Shown here piece by piece: positions 1-6,151 of a stretch of DNA of 6,960 nt. Each line of letters starts with the position of its first letter. Position 1 is the first letter of the stretch. The DNA lies in assembly GCA_047616325.1 (NCBI GenBank), contig JBLHGN010000198.1, positions 1-6,960 on the forward strand, in the 5' to 3' direction. A program made the translations under genes and the position numbers. The stretch is from JBLHGN01 sp047616325. GTDB taxonomy: Bacteria; Pseudomonadota; Gammaproteobacteria; Pseudomonadales; Cellvibrionaceae. The notes below the pieces were generated by a model. It saw only the letters and a list, made by a program, of their open reading frames with translations, had not been told where the DNA came from and did not search any database.

Positions 1-2107
1 CCAAACAATATAGCCAACAACAATCACTTGCCAGCCTCGCTAAGGTTCAAAATAGCCTCAAGCATGTGGGGAGCCTATTGCAACTCTTTGTTGATGATAC
101 TATTGATGATCAGAAAGTGTTTGGCGTCCATACGACGCAGGGCATTCAAACTGATTTCCAAAGAGGATATCAGTCTGGTAAGCACGCAGTTTGAAAAGAG
201 CGGTTTTGATAAAGCGGCATTTGAGTGGACATATATTGAAGACAACACACGCAAGAATATTCCTCTGCTGAGAAAATTATTTATGGCTATCGATTGGGAC
301 TGTGAACACAGCAGCCAGCTACTGGCCAATCAAGTTACATTGGCGCCTCAGCAACTAGAGAAAACAGGGAAGATAACAAGCGCGGTTAGTCAGTTTGTCA
401 GAAAGGCCGATCACGATGTCATTTATAGCGATGAAACTAAGCTCAACCGAAATCGATTTGAATTTTATTTCTATCAGCGTCTAGATCAGCAGTTGCATAA
501 ACGAGGTATTTATCTGGTAGAGAGTGATGAGCACAGGCATCTTGATGACGAACTGATATCCAAGAAAGACTGGAAAACAAGGGATATATGGCTAAAAAAA
601 GCAGCACTTCCAAAACTTCAAACACCGATTACCGAAACGCTAAACGCCTTAGAGGAGGAGCTTAAAGAAAAGTCCTCAGCGGTTTGTAAAAATATTACAT
701 CAGGCAGCAATCGGTTTGTTGTTTTCTCGGATAAAACAGATACCCTGAAATGGTCTGTTGCACACAAGGCCAACTCGACCGCGATCAATAACCCGCTCTA
801 TGATCAAATGTCACCCATTGATATTGTTGATGTGATGATGTTTGTCGACCAAGAAACGGAATTTCTGAGTGCCTTTAAACACATTGCTCCAGGGAAAGAG
901 AAGAAGGTTTTGGCCAAACAGGTGTTACTGGGGTGCATTATGGGGCATGGAACCAATTACGGGATCCACACATTCGCTAGTGTTTGTGACTGTTCTGCTT
1001 ACGCACTCCGTAGCGTGAATGAGAGCTACATTCATCACGAAAATTTGCAATCAGCCAGTGACAGTATTGCTAATAGGATGACGGCATTACCCATTTTCGA
1101 ACATTATACTATTGACAAGCAAGCGCCGTTCTCCAGTATTGATGGGCAGAAGTTTGAGTGTCGAATTAATACCTTTAAAGTGCGTTTTTCGTCAAAATAT
1201 TTTCGGAAAGGTAAAGGAGTTTCTGCAATGAGCCTAGTCTGTAATCATGTCCCTATTAACGCCATCGTCATTGGTGCCAATGAGTACGAAGGGCATTACG
1301 CTTTTGATCTTCTTTTCAACAATACTAGTGATATCCAGCCGGTATCTTTATCCACTGATACGCACGGCACAAATAATGTTAACTTTGCGTTGCTGGATCT
1401 ATTTGGTTATCGTTTTGCACCACGACATTCTAAAGTAAAAAATAAATTTAACGCTCTATTTTCGATAGCCTGCGATGCGAAGACGGAGGAAGCGAGCATT
1501 AAACTTAATGTGCCGATCAACTATTCGTTAATAGAGAGTTAGTAGGATGAGATACAGCGGATAATCTGTTCACTCAGTCAAAAGACAACCACGCAGAGTA
1601 CGCTGATTCGAAAGCTTAGCAATCAAAAGCATAATCACCGAACGCTAGCGGCGTTGCAAGAATATGATCGCCTTGTAAAAAGTCTGTACCTACTGGACTA
1701 TATCGACAACGCCACACTACGCGCTATATTCAGCAAGCGCTCAACAGAGGTGAGGCTTATCATCAACTGCGCCGTGCTATCTCATCGGTCAATGGCGACC
1801 GCTTTATAGGAGGTAATGATTATCAAGTATCAATCGCAAACGAGTGTGCGCGAATTATCGCCAACTGTATTATTTACTACAATTCAACGCTTTTATCCGC
1901 ACTGTTAACACGTTTTGAAATAACCGATAAGGTGATGGCAAAAGAGGTGGTTATGAAGCTCTCACCAGTAGCCTGGCACATTTGATATTGAACGGACACT
2001 ACCAGCTCAATAAGTCGATAGAGCAGGTCAGTCCGGCACAGTTAGTGGAAGAAATCACAGCACATTCACTGACGCGAGAGCTGACTAAAATGCGCTTGGT
2101 GGCTTAA
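1..2107 (+). pseudogene. tnpA: Tn3-family transposase TnpA, inactivated, N-terminus outside window
   Basis: This is the C-terminal roughly 700 residues of a Tn3-family DDE transposase (full length usually 950-1000). The reading frame must be stitched. Positions 3 to about 128 read in frame 3 (start KQYSQQQSLASLAKV, then LLQLFVDDTIDDQKVFGV). An extra C near 128-129 shifts to frame 1 (RRRAFKLISKEDISLVS). Frame 1 holds the catalytic core: the first Asp in SSIDGQKF (codon near 1141) and the second in STDTHGTNN (near 1357). Two adjacent TAG codons (1540-1545) sit where a Glu-Trp pair is expected. A missing base near 1721-1724 moves to frame 3 (YIQQALNRGEAYHQLRRA, IIANCIIYYNS), and another near 1977-1981 moves to frame 2 within the conserved SPVAW-QH motif, ending at the TAA at 2105. 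I could not place the catalytic Glu with certainty. The frame-1 open stretch starting at the TTG at 28 is an artefact of the first frameshift. Confidence 0.94.
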
Positions 2108-2178
2108 TTTTGTGTTTTCAAGTGGTTCATAAGTCAGTTAAAATGGACAATTCTGGCACAGATTAAAAATAACATCCC

Positions 2179-2209
2179 GCTACAGGCCTTGAATAATATG
2201 GCCTGTAGC
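2179..2209. terminator. Perfect 10-bp hairpin between tnpA and the terminal repeat
   Basis: GCTACAGGCC (2179-2188) is followed by an 11-base AT-rich loop and the exact reverse complement GGCCTGTAGC (2200-2209). It lies 72 bases after the tnpA stop and directly abuts the inner edge of the terminal repeat. The stem is strong enough for a terminator, but only a weak U-rich stretch (ACTTTATGT) follows, so an intrinsic terminator is a guess. It could instead block read-through transcription into the transposon end or be an accessory site for the transposase. Confidence 0.5.
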
Positions 2210-2210
2210 A

Positions 2211-2247
2211 CTTTATGTCATATTTCGGGGGATGGTCACAGAACCCC
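2211..2247 (-). repeat. Terminal inverted repeat (right end) of the Tn3-family element
   Basis: Read on the minus strand from 2247, the sequence begins GGGGTTCTGTGACC and ends TGACATAAAG at 2211. This fits the general Tn3-family plan of about 38 bp, an outer GGGG and an inner end resembling ACGTTAAG or ACGCTAAG. It is 37 bases long by my count, one short of the usual length. Its position just downstream of the tnpA 3' end is where this family places it. The matching left repeat is outside the window, so the assignment rests on form and position. Confidence 0.7.
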
Positions 2248-2394
2248 TATTTCGCGGTGGATATTACTTGGACCGAAACGATCTTGATGAATTGTTGAGC
2301 GATGCCGGCGAAACGGCTAGCTATGTTTCCGGACTGCTTAACTTGCTGAAAGACATAGGCTTGCGTGCCTGCACTAACTTTTGGCTGCGATTAA
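2248..2394. other. Transposon flank, no assignable gene
   Basis: These 147 bases separate the transposon end from the cytochrome gene. On the plus strand a frame is open from the terminal repeat through this stretch (residues such as YYLDRNDLDELL and YVSGLLNLLKDIG), with acidic, Leu-rich, protein-like composition, so it may be a remnant of a gene cut by the insertion. The frame then runs antisense through the cytochrome gene without a sensible end, and no start or ribosome site lies in the flank. I see no convincing terminator for the minus-strand cytochrome gene here. Confidence 0.3.
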
Positions 2395-2886
2395 CTAATG
2401 ATGATGCCCCTTTTCGCTCTTTTCAGTTGCAGCGCCCCCCAAAGCAGGAAAACGGTGTGGCGCAAACTGACTGTGACAACCAACACAAGACTCCAGCAAC
2501 TTTGAGTAGTAAAAACCCACCAGTTCCAAGTGCTTTTCTTCCGATACGTGTTGCAGCATTCCAGCATATTGATGGAACTGCTTATCTAAAGCCAAAAAGC
2601 TCGGGGGGAATTTTTCGTGAAGTTCGTGTTTTTGGGCCTCCGTCATGGCCTGTTTTAAAATGTAGCTGTTCTTCATCTGGCTGGCGATCTTGGATATTTC
2701 TTTCATGTCACCAGCAATATACGCGGGTATGATTGCTTGCATACCAACTTGCAGAGAACTCATTTCCTTTTTTAGCAGCACTCTCAACTCAGGGGCCAGT
2801 TTTTCTACGTCAGTTTCGGCATGACTTGCTAGCGAAATACCGAACACGGCTACCAAAACGAAAATCATATAAACACGTTTTTTCAT
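2395..2886 (-). CDS. Periplasmic monohaem c-type cytochrome (class II / cytochrome c'-like)
   Basis: A 163-residue secreted protein that should carry one covalently bound haem in the periplasm. Residues 1-23 form a clear Sec signal peptide: MKKR, a hydrophobic core to about 20, and a likely cut after SHA before ETD. The mature protein is rich in predicted helix, and the single haem motif CVGCH is near the C-terminus (134-138). That placement is typical of class II cytochromes c (four-helix bundle, cytochrome c'/c-556 type), in contrast to class I proteins with an N-terminal motif. A conserved-looking stretch, SQFAPHRFPAL, follows the haem. The tail ends EKGHHH, a possible metal-binding end. 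The distal ligand, and therefore whether it transfers electrons or binds gas, cannot be told. A weak purine-rich site (GAGAGA on the coding strand, 2895-2900) lies 8 bases before the ATG. It is downstream of the lipocalin gene on the same strand after a 102-bp gap, so co-transcription is possible but unproven. Confidence 0.85.
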   Translation of the reverse strand: MKKRVYMIFVLVAVFGISLASHAETDVEKLAPELRVLLKKEMSSLQVGMQAIIPAYIAGDMKEISKIASQMKNSYILKQAMTEAQKHELHEKFPPSFLALDKQFHQYAGMLQHVSEEKHLELVGFYYSKLLESCVGCHSQFAPHRFPALGGAATEKSEKGHHH

Positions 2887-2988
2887 AAAACTAATCTCTC
2901 ACGAATAGTTGGGTGTTGAACTGCTGGTGATATTATGCCTATCCATTAAATGGACGCAAGTTAGTTATAGTTTTAATTGCAGCCGGTA

Positions 2989-3543
2989 TTATTGCTGCTT
3001 CACCATTATCAAGCTATTTGTGTCAAACCCGAGGGTCTTCGATTGCGCTACGAACTTGTTTATAATACTTTCGGGTAACTCAGGAGTGCGAGATAAAAGC
3101 CATAAATACGATAAGTCAGGGCCGGAAACAAAGGCATATTGATAATTCTCTTTCTCTAGCTCAAAAACCACATATGAACCGTAAAAGGGGCCAAAAAAAG
3201 ATACTCTTAAATACCCTTCGCTGGCATTATTCACAAAATAGGCTTTGCCCTCGGCCTCATTCCAGCTGTTTTCTACAACCGAAAAACCCTTATTTAACAC
3301 GCGAACACCGCCATCTTGTCGCAGGGAATATGTGGCACTTACCTGCTCTAATCCGCGTTCAAATGAATGGTCGAGTCGTGCGATTTCATACCAAGTGCCG
3401 AGGTATTTTTCTAGATAGAAACCCGTTACCGGCTTTACATTTTTTGGCATACCCAAACAGCCACCTAGAAAAATACTGAAAAACAGAACATAAGTGATTC
3501 GCAAAATATATTTCAAATTTAACCCCAAAATAACTATTAACAT
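2989..3543 (-). CDS. blc: Outer-membrane lipocalin lipoprotein (Blc)
   Basis: A bacterial lipocalin, close in layout to E. coli Blc, an outer-membrane lipoprotein that binds fatty acids or lysophospholipids and is linked to envelope stress. The lipoprotein signal ends in the lipobox LGGC with the lipidated Cys at residue 29; Leu at +2 fits sorting to the outer membrane. The lipocalin signature GTWYEIAR is at 49-56, followed by DHSFERG (58-64), SFFGPFYGSY (115-124) and the closing motif GPDLSYLWLLSRTP (141-154), in the order seen in Blc. Length from the Cys (about 156 residues) is normal. The start is uncertain: the ATG at 3543 gives an unusual hydrophobic N-terminus (MLIVILGLNL) and lies in an inverted repeat, whereas a TTG at 3516 preceded by GGGG at 6 bases gives a textbook lipoprotein signal (KYILRITYVL..., Cys at 20). 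I favour the TTG slightly. The cytochrome gene lies downstream. Confidence 0.96.
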   Translation of the reverse strand: MLIVILGLNLKYILRITYVLFFSIFLGGCLGMPKNVKPVTGFYLEKYLGTWYEIARLDHSFERGLEQVSATYSLRQDGGVRVLNKGFSVVENSWNEAEGKAYFVNNASEGYLRVSFFGPFYGSYVVFELEKENYQYAFVSGPDLSYLWLLSRTPELPESIINKFVAQSKTLGFDTNSLIMVKQQ

Positions 3544-3559
3544 GCTTACTCTGTAAGCA
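3543..3559. repeat. Inverted repeat at the first possible blc start
   Basis: TGCTTAC (3543-3549) and GTAAGCA (3553-3559) are exact reverse complements around a 3-base centre. The repeat touches the ATG at 3541-3543. It could be a small operator, or a hairpin hiding that ATG in the mRNA; the latter would fit translation from the TTG at 3516. No function is demonstrated. Confidence 0.4.
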
Positions 3560-3624
3560 CAGAAACATCTAAAAAAAGAGTGTTTCAGATGGTTTCACAT
3601 CATTTACAGATAAGCCAAATCAAA

Positions 3625-3651
3625 CCACATCTAGGCCACATCTAGGCCACA
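3625..3651. repeat. Tandem 11-bp repeat upstream of blc
   Basis: The unit CACATCTAGGC occurs twice head to tail (3626-3636 and 3637-3647), followed by a partial third copy (CACA). The 11-bp period is close to one helical turn. Nearby, GTTTCA also occurs twice with 10-bp spacing (3582-3587 and 3592-3597). Both lie in the 201-bp gap upstream of blc and downstream of the DUF302 gene, so they could be binding sites for a regulator of blc. They could equally be chance slippage products. Confidence 0.45.
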
Positions 3652-3744
3652 CACTAGTGAGCTTAGCACTAATGGCCATTACCGTTTATATATGGCTAAG
3701 CGCCCTCTTTCTCAAGCCCCTAAGTTACGTATCTCTTCACTAAA

Positions 3745-4134
3745 TTAAGCTTGAATATTCTTACAGGCACGCGTTAATAATGTTTTCACTTCCGTGCCTA
3801 AAGCATGAATCTCTGGTTTGTCGACTATTTTTAACACCACTTCGGTATCCATAAACACCACGGTGATGTCGCCATTAGCTTCTTCTCGCACCACTACGTT
3901 ACAAGGTAGCAGTAATCCAATGTCTGGGTCGGCCTCAATGGCTTTGTTTGCCAGCGAAGGGTTGCAAGCACCGAGAATACGGTAAGGCAAACGGTCAATG
4001 TCGAGCTTGGCCTTAAGTGTCACTTTTACGTCGATATCGGTGAGCACACCAAAACGCTCTTTTTTCAGCGCTTCAGTAACTTTCTCTACCGCGGCGTCAA
4101 AAGGTATTGTTAGCTGGGTTTTAAAACCGTACAT
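3745..4134 (-). CDS. DUF302 family protein
   Basis: A complete 129-residue cytoplasmic protein (no signal peptide or membrane segment) that is almost entirely one DUF302 domain. The family's hallmark block is clear: an N-terminal helix region with FGVLTDIDVK (28-37), then YRILGACNPSLANKAI (51-66) and DIGLLLPCNVVV (71-82), with cysteines at 57 and 78. The molecular role of DUF302 proteins is not established; some are fused to or sit near redox, metal or sulfur functions, and the two conserved cysteines fit a redox or metal role, which is inference. The start is well supported: AGGAG on the coding strand (4142-4146) lies 7 bases before the ATG. The gene lies upstream of blc on the same strand, but the 201-bp gap suggests separate transcription. 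About 750 bases of non-coding DNA lie on its upstream side. Confidence 0.94.
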   Translation of the reverse strand: MYGFKTQLTIPFDAAVEKVTEALKKERFGVLTDIDVKVTLKAKLDIDRLPYRILGACNPSLANKAIEADPDIGLLLPCNVVVREEANGDITVVFMDTEVVLKIVDKPEIHALGTEVKTLLTRACKNIQA

Positions 4135-4632
4135 AAATTAACTCCTCATAAATGTATTTTGATGGGTTTATCTTTTAGCCAAAAATTTTTCGCAGCAAAA
4201 GGGGAACTGTAACTGCATAAAATTATCAAGTAATGTTTCTCTAATAATTTTTTCTCTAAACAATGTTTCCAGAGAGAGCTTCCAAACACCAATCGTCTTG
4301 GTGCGTTAGCTGGTGCTCGCCCTACAATAAGACTCTAGAGTGTGATAACACATAATATTTTTTTATACCCCAATCTGCTCGGTACGGTTCAAGCGCCAGC
4401 AGCGCCAAGCATAAATAACCTCAAGTTTAAGCGACACACCAGTATAGGTAACAAGGAAGTTACGTAGATTGATTTAGAACGCTTTATTACCACCTGGATT
4501 GAGCTATAAATGACAGCTAGATATATCCGAAACAATTTTTTAGTTAATACGTTTTTATACACACTATTGTCGTACTAAAACACAAATAATTACTGGTGAT
4601 TACGTGAGTAAAACGCATGAATTAATTGCTTA

Positions 4633-4668
4633 AAAAAAAACATATGATCGCTTGATATTGTTTTTTTT
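4633..4668. terminator. AT-rich inverted repeat with A8 and T8 arms, terminator-like
   Basis: AAAAAAAACATAT (4633-4645) pairs with ATATTGTTTTTTTT (4655-4668) apart from one bulged base, around a 9-base loop. The T8 run makes it look like an AT-rich bidirectional terminator, but the stem lacks the usual GC-rich base and no gene ends nearby on either strand. It may instead be a curved-DNA or nucleoid-protein site. Confidence 0.25.
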
Positions 4669-4822
4669 AGGAATTTTAAAAAAACTTCTCCGCGTCTTAT
4701 CAGGCCGCTCCAGCAGGCCCTCGCTTACTAAAATTGTGCTTGTATAATATGGCTTTTGCTTACGTTTAAACCGCTCTCGATCACTCGCGTCGATTAGCCG
4801 GGACACACCCATTCATGTATAG

Positions 4823-4841
4823 TTGTTCGACTAACGAACAA
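4823..4841. promoter_or_regulatory. Palindrome upstream of the ATP-grasp gene, possible operator
   Basis: TTGTTCG (4823-4829) and CGAACAA (4835-4841) are perfect reverse complements around a 5-base centre (ACTAA). The site lies 45-63 bases before the start codon and about 75 bases after the TATAAT at 4743. The arm length and spacing are those of many dimeric repressor or activator sites, so it may control the operon. The regulator is unknown, and no regulator gene is in the window. Confidence 0.4.
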
Positions 4842-4849
4842 AATGTAAT

Positions 4850-4866
4850 GCAGGAAAAACCCCTGC
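4850..4866 (+). other. Small hairpin in the leader of the ATP-grasp gene
   Basis: GCAGG (4850-4854) pairs with CCTGC (4862-4866) around an A-rich 7-base loop, ending 6 bases before the ribosome-binding site AAGGA (4873-4877). It could affect translation, but a 5-bp stem is weak evidence. Confidence 0.25.
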
Positions 4867-4885
4867 GCCTTTAAGGAAATAATGT

Positions 4886-6112
4886 ATGAAGAATGACCCA
4901 AGCAAGGGTTTTATCGCGCTATTAGGCTGGGCTCCAAACGCCGTAGAAGCAGCCGCCACATTTGGCCGCCGTTATGTGGTTGTCGCACCCGAATGGGCCG
5001 AAGAGTATTGCAAAACCCATTACATTCCCTATGTGCCATGGAACTTCGAGCGAATTAATGACCGCTCCGTGGAAATTGCCCAAACTCTCAAGAGTATGGG
5101 GGTCGATGTAGCTATTCCCCTCTTCGAAGAAACTGTTGAATGGGCAGGTGCGATTAACTCGGTACTGCTAGATAGTCCGCGTCTATTTGGCCAGTCAATG
5201 CTAATGCGAGACAAGTCATTGATGAAGCGCCGCGCTCAGCTCGGCGGGATACGCGTGGGAATTTTCGAAGAAGCGCACGATCGCGAAGATGTGACCCGCT
5301 TTCTCAAACGCGTCAACCAGACCTTGCTCAAGCTCGATGGTGATCCGAATGATCCGATTCACGTTAAGGCCTTTGATAAGGCAGGCTGCCTTGGACACAG
5401 AGTGATTCGCACGCCCGAAGATGTGGCCGCTATTCCCGATGAAGAATTCCCTGCGTTGATGGAGTCCCATCTCGATGGCTGGGAATTCGCAGTAGAGGCC
5501 TGGATCCATGATGGTAAAATAGCCTTCCTAAATATATCGGAGTACGTGCGTCTAGGTTATTCAGTACATGTTCCTGCATCTCCGGCACTGGAAGAATACC
5601 GCCCACAGATCGTTGAGCAGGTCAAGAAGCTGATTAAAACCTTCGATATCCAGTTCGGTATGATCCACCCGGAATACTTTGTAACTAGCGATGGCGAAAT
5701 GTACTTTGGCGAGGTTGCCTATCGGCCGCCCGGTTTCAAGGTGTTCGAACTTCTCGAGCGAGTTTACAAGGGCTTCAATGCTTACCATGCGAGCATGCTG
5801 GTATTTGACCCGAAGTCCACGGCAGAAGAAGTTGCCGCTTATTTCCCCAAAGAAATCGTGGATGCCACTGGCTATGCCGGTTGTTTTGGCGTTTATCCGC
5901 GTCGACGCGTCGTCAGCAAGTTAGAGATCCCCTTAGAAACTGAGGAACACCCCTATTTCGAGTCCCATGAGCTGACAACGCCGCCTGAAGAAATGGTAAC
6001 CAAGCGCACTGCCTTTGGCACGCACTGGGGACTGATCTACTTTGTTGGTGATAATGCGGCCGAGATGCATAAAGTGCTTGAACGGCAGGAAGAACTGGAC
6101 TTTTACGTCTAA
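4886..6112 (+). CDS. ATP-grasp domain ligase (carboxylate-amine ligase type)
   Basis: A complete 408-residue cytoplasmic enzyme of the ATP-grasp superfamily, whose members use ATP to make an acyl phosphate from a carboxylate and join it to an amine or other nucleophile. The N-terminal pre-ATP-grasp fold starts FIALLGWAPNAVEAA (9-23), with VVVAPEWAEEYC (31-42) and AIPLFEETVEWAG (76-88). The lid region has RDKSLMKRRAQLGGI (108-122). The ATP-binding core includes HVKAFDKAGCLGHRV (159-173; Lys161 is the likely nucleotide-binding lysine), PALMESHLDGWEFAVEAWI (189-207) and the metal-binding end FGEVAYRPPG (274-283). A C-terminal segment (about 328-408) resembles the end domain of carboxylase-like ATP-grasp enzymes. 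AAGGA lies 8 bases before the ATG, supporting this start. Substrates are not evident from sequence; peptide, amide or siderophore-type bond formation are all possible. The next gene begins 39-57 bases downstream on the same strand, so the two are probably one operon. GC content is visibly higher than in the DNA to the left. Confidence 0.94.
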   Translation: MKNDPSKGFIALLGWAPNAVEAAATFGRRYVVVAPEWAEEYCKTHYIPYVPWNFERINDRSVEIAQTLKSMGVDVAIPLFEETVEWAGAINSVLLDSPRLFGQSMLMRDKSLMKRRAQLGGIRVGIFEEAHDREDVTRFLKRVNQTLLKLDGDPNDPIHVKAFDKAGCLGHRVIRTPEDVAAIPDEEFPALMESHLDGWEFAVEAWIHDGKIAFLNISEYVRLGYSVHVPASPALEEYRPQIVEQVKKLIKTFDIQFGMIHPEYFVTSDGEMYFGEVAYRPPGFKVFELLERVYKGFNAYHASMLVFDPKSTAEEVAAYFPKEIVDATGYAGCFGVYPRRRVVSKLEIPLETEEHPYFESHELTTPPEEMVTKRTAFGTHWGLIYFVGDNAAEMHKVLERQEELDFYV

Positions 6113-6151
6113 TGCCCGGCGGTCAGGTCTCAGAGCTAACTAGCAATAAAA

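Larger units (their letters stand above)
1..2247 (+). mobile_element. Right-hand part of a degenerate Tn3-family transposon
   Basis: The segment holds the end of a Tn3-type transposase gene followed, 104 bases after its stop, by a sequence with the length and layout of a Tn3-family terminal inverted repeat. It starts beyond the left edge, so the left repeat, any resolvase and any passenger genes cannot be seen. The transposase is broken in several places, so the element cannot move by itself; its right end might still be usable by a related transposase. Tn3 elements usually make a 5-bp target duplication; the five bases just outside the right end (2248-2252) are TATTT, the copy to look for at the unseen left end. 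Confidence 0.85.
4135..4885. other. AT-rich intergenic region between divergent genes
   Basis: About 750 bases separate the minus-strand DUF302 gene from the plus-strand ATP-grasp gene, and must hold promoters for both. I find no convincing gene. Contents seen: a small inverted repeat CACCAA/TTGGTG (4287-4303, 5-base loop); an imperfect hairpin TCTCT-AAAC/GTTT-AGAGA near 4251-4277; an A-run/T-run inverted repeat (4633-4668); a TATAAT at 4743-4748 preceded directly by TG, which could be a -10 box for the ATP-grasp gene although no good -35 matches it; a 7-bp-arm palindrome (4823-4841); and a small hairpin (4850-4866). The region is clearly more AT-rich than the operon to its right. Its length is unusual and could reflect gene loss. 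Confidence 0.6.

Noticed and set aside
28..1542. Apparent intact 504-residue protein starting at a TTG
   Set aside because: The N-terminal part (28 to about 128) is read out of frame; frame 3 there matches the Tn3 transposase and joins frame 1 after a single extra base. The stop at 1540 is also premature, since the homologous sequence continues to 2107.
2232..2732. Plus-strand open frame of 166 residues from inside the terminal repeat
   Set aside because: Its second half is antisense to the cytochrome gene, which has a signal peptide and a CVGCH motif. Its start codon lies inside the transposon end with no ribosome site.
4630..4812. Minus-strand 60-residue open frame in the intergenic region
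   Set aside because: No ribosome site, low-complexity C-terminus encoded by the A/T runs, and no recognisable family.
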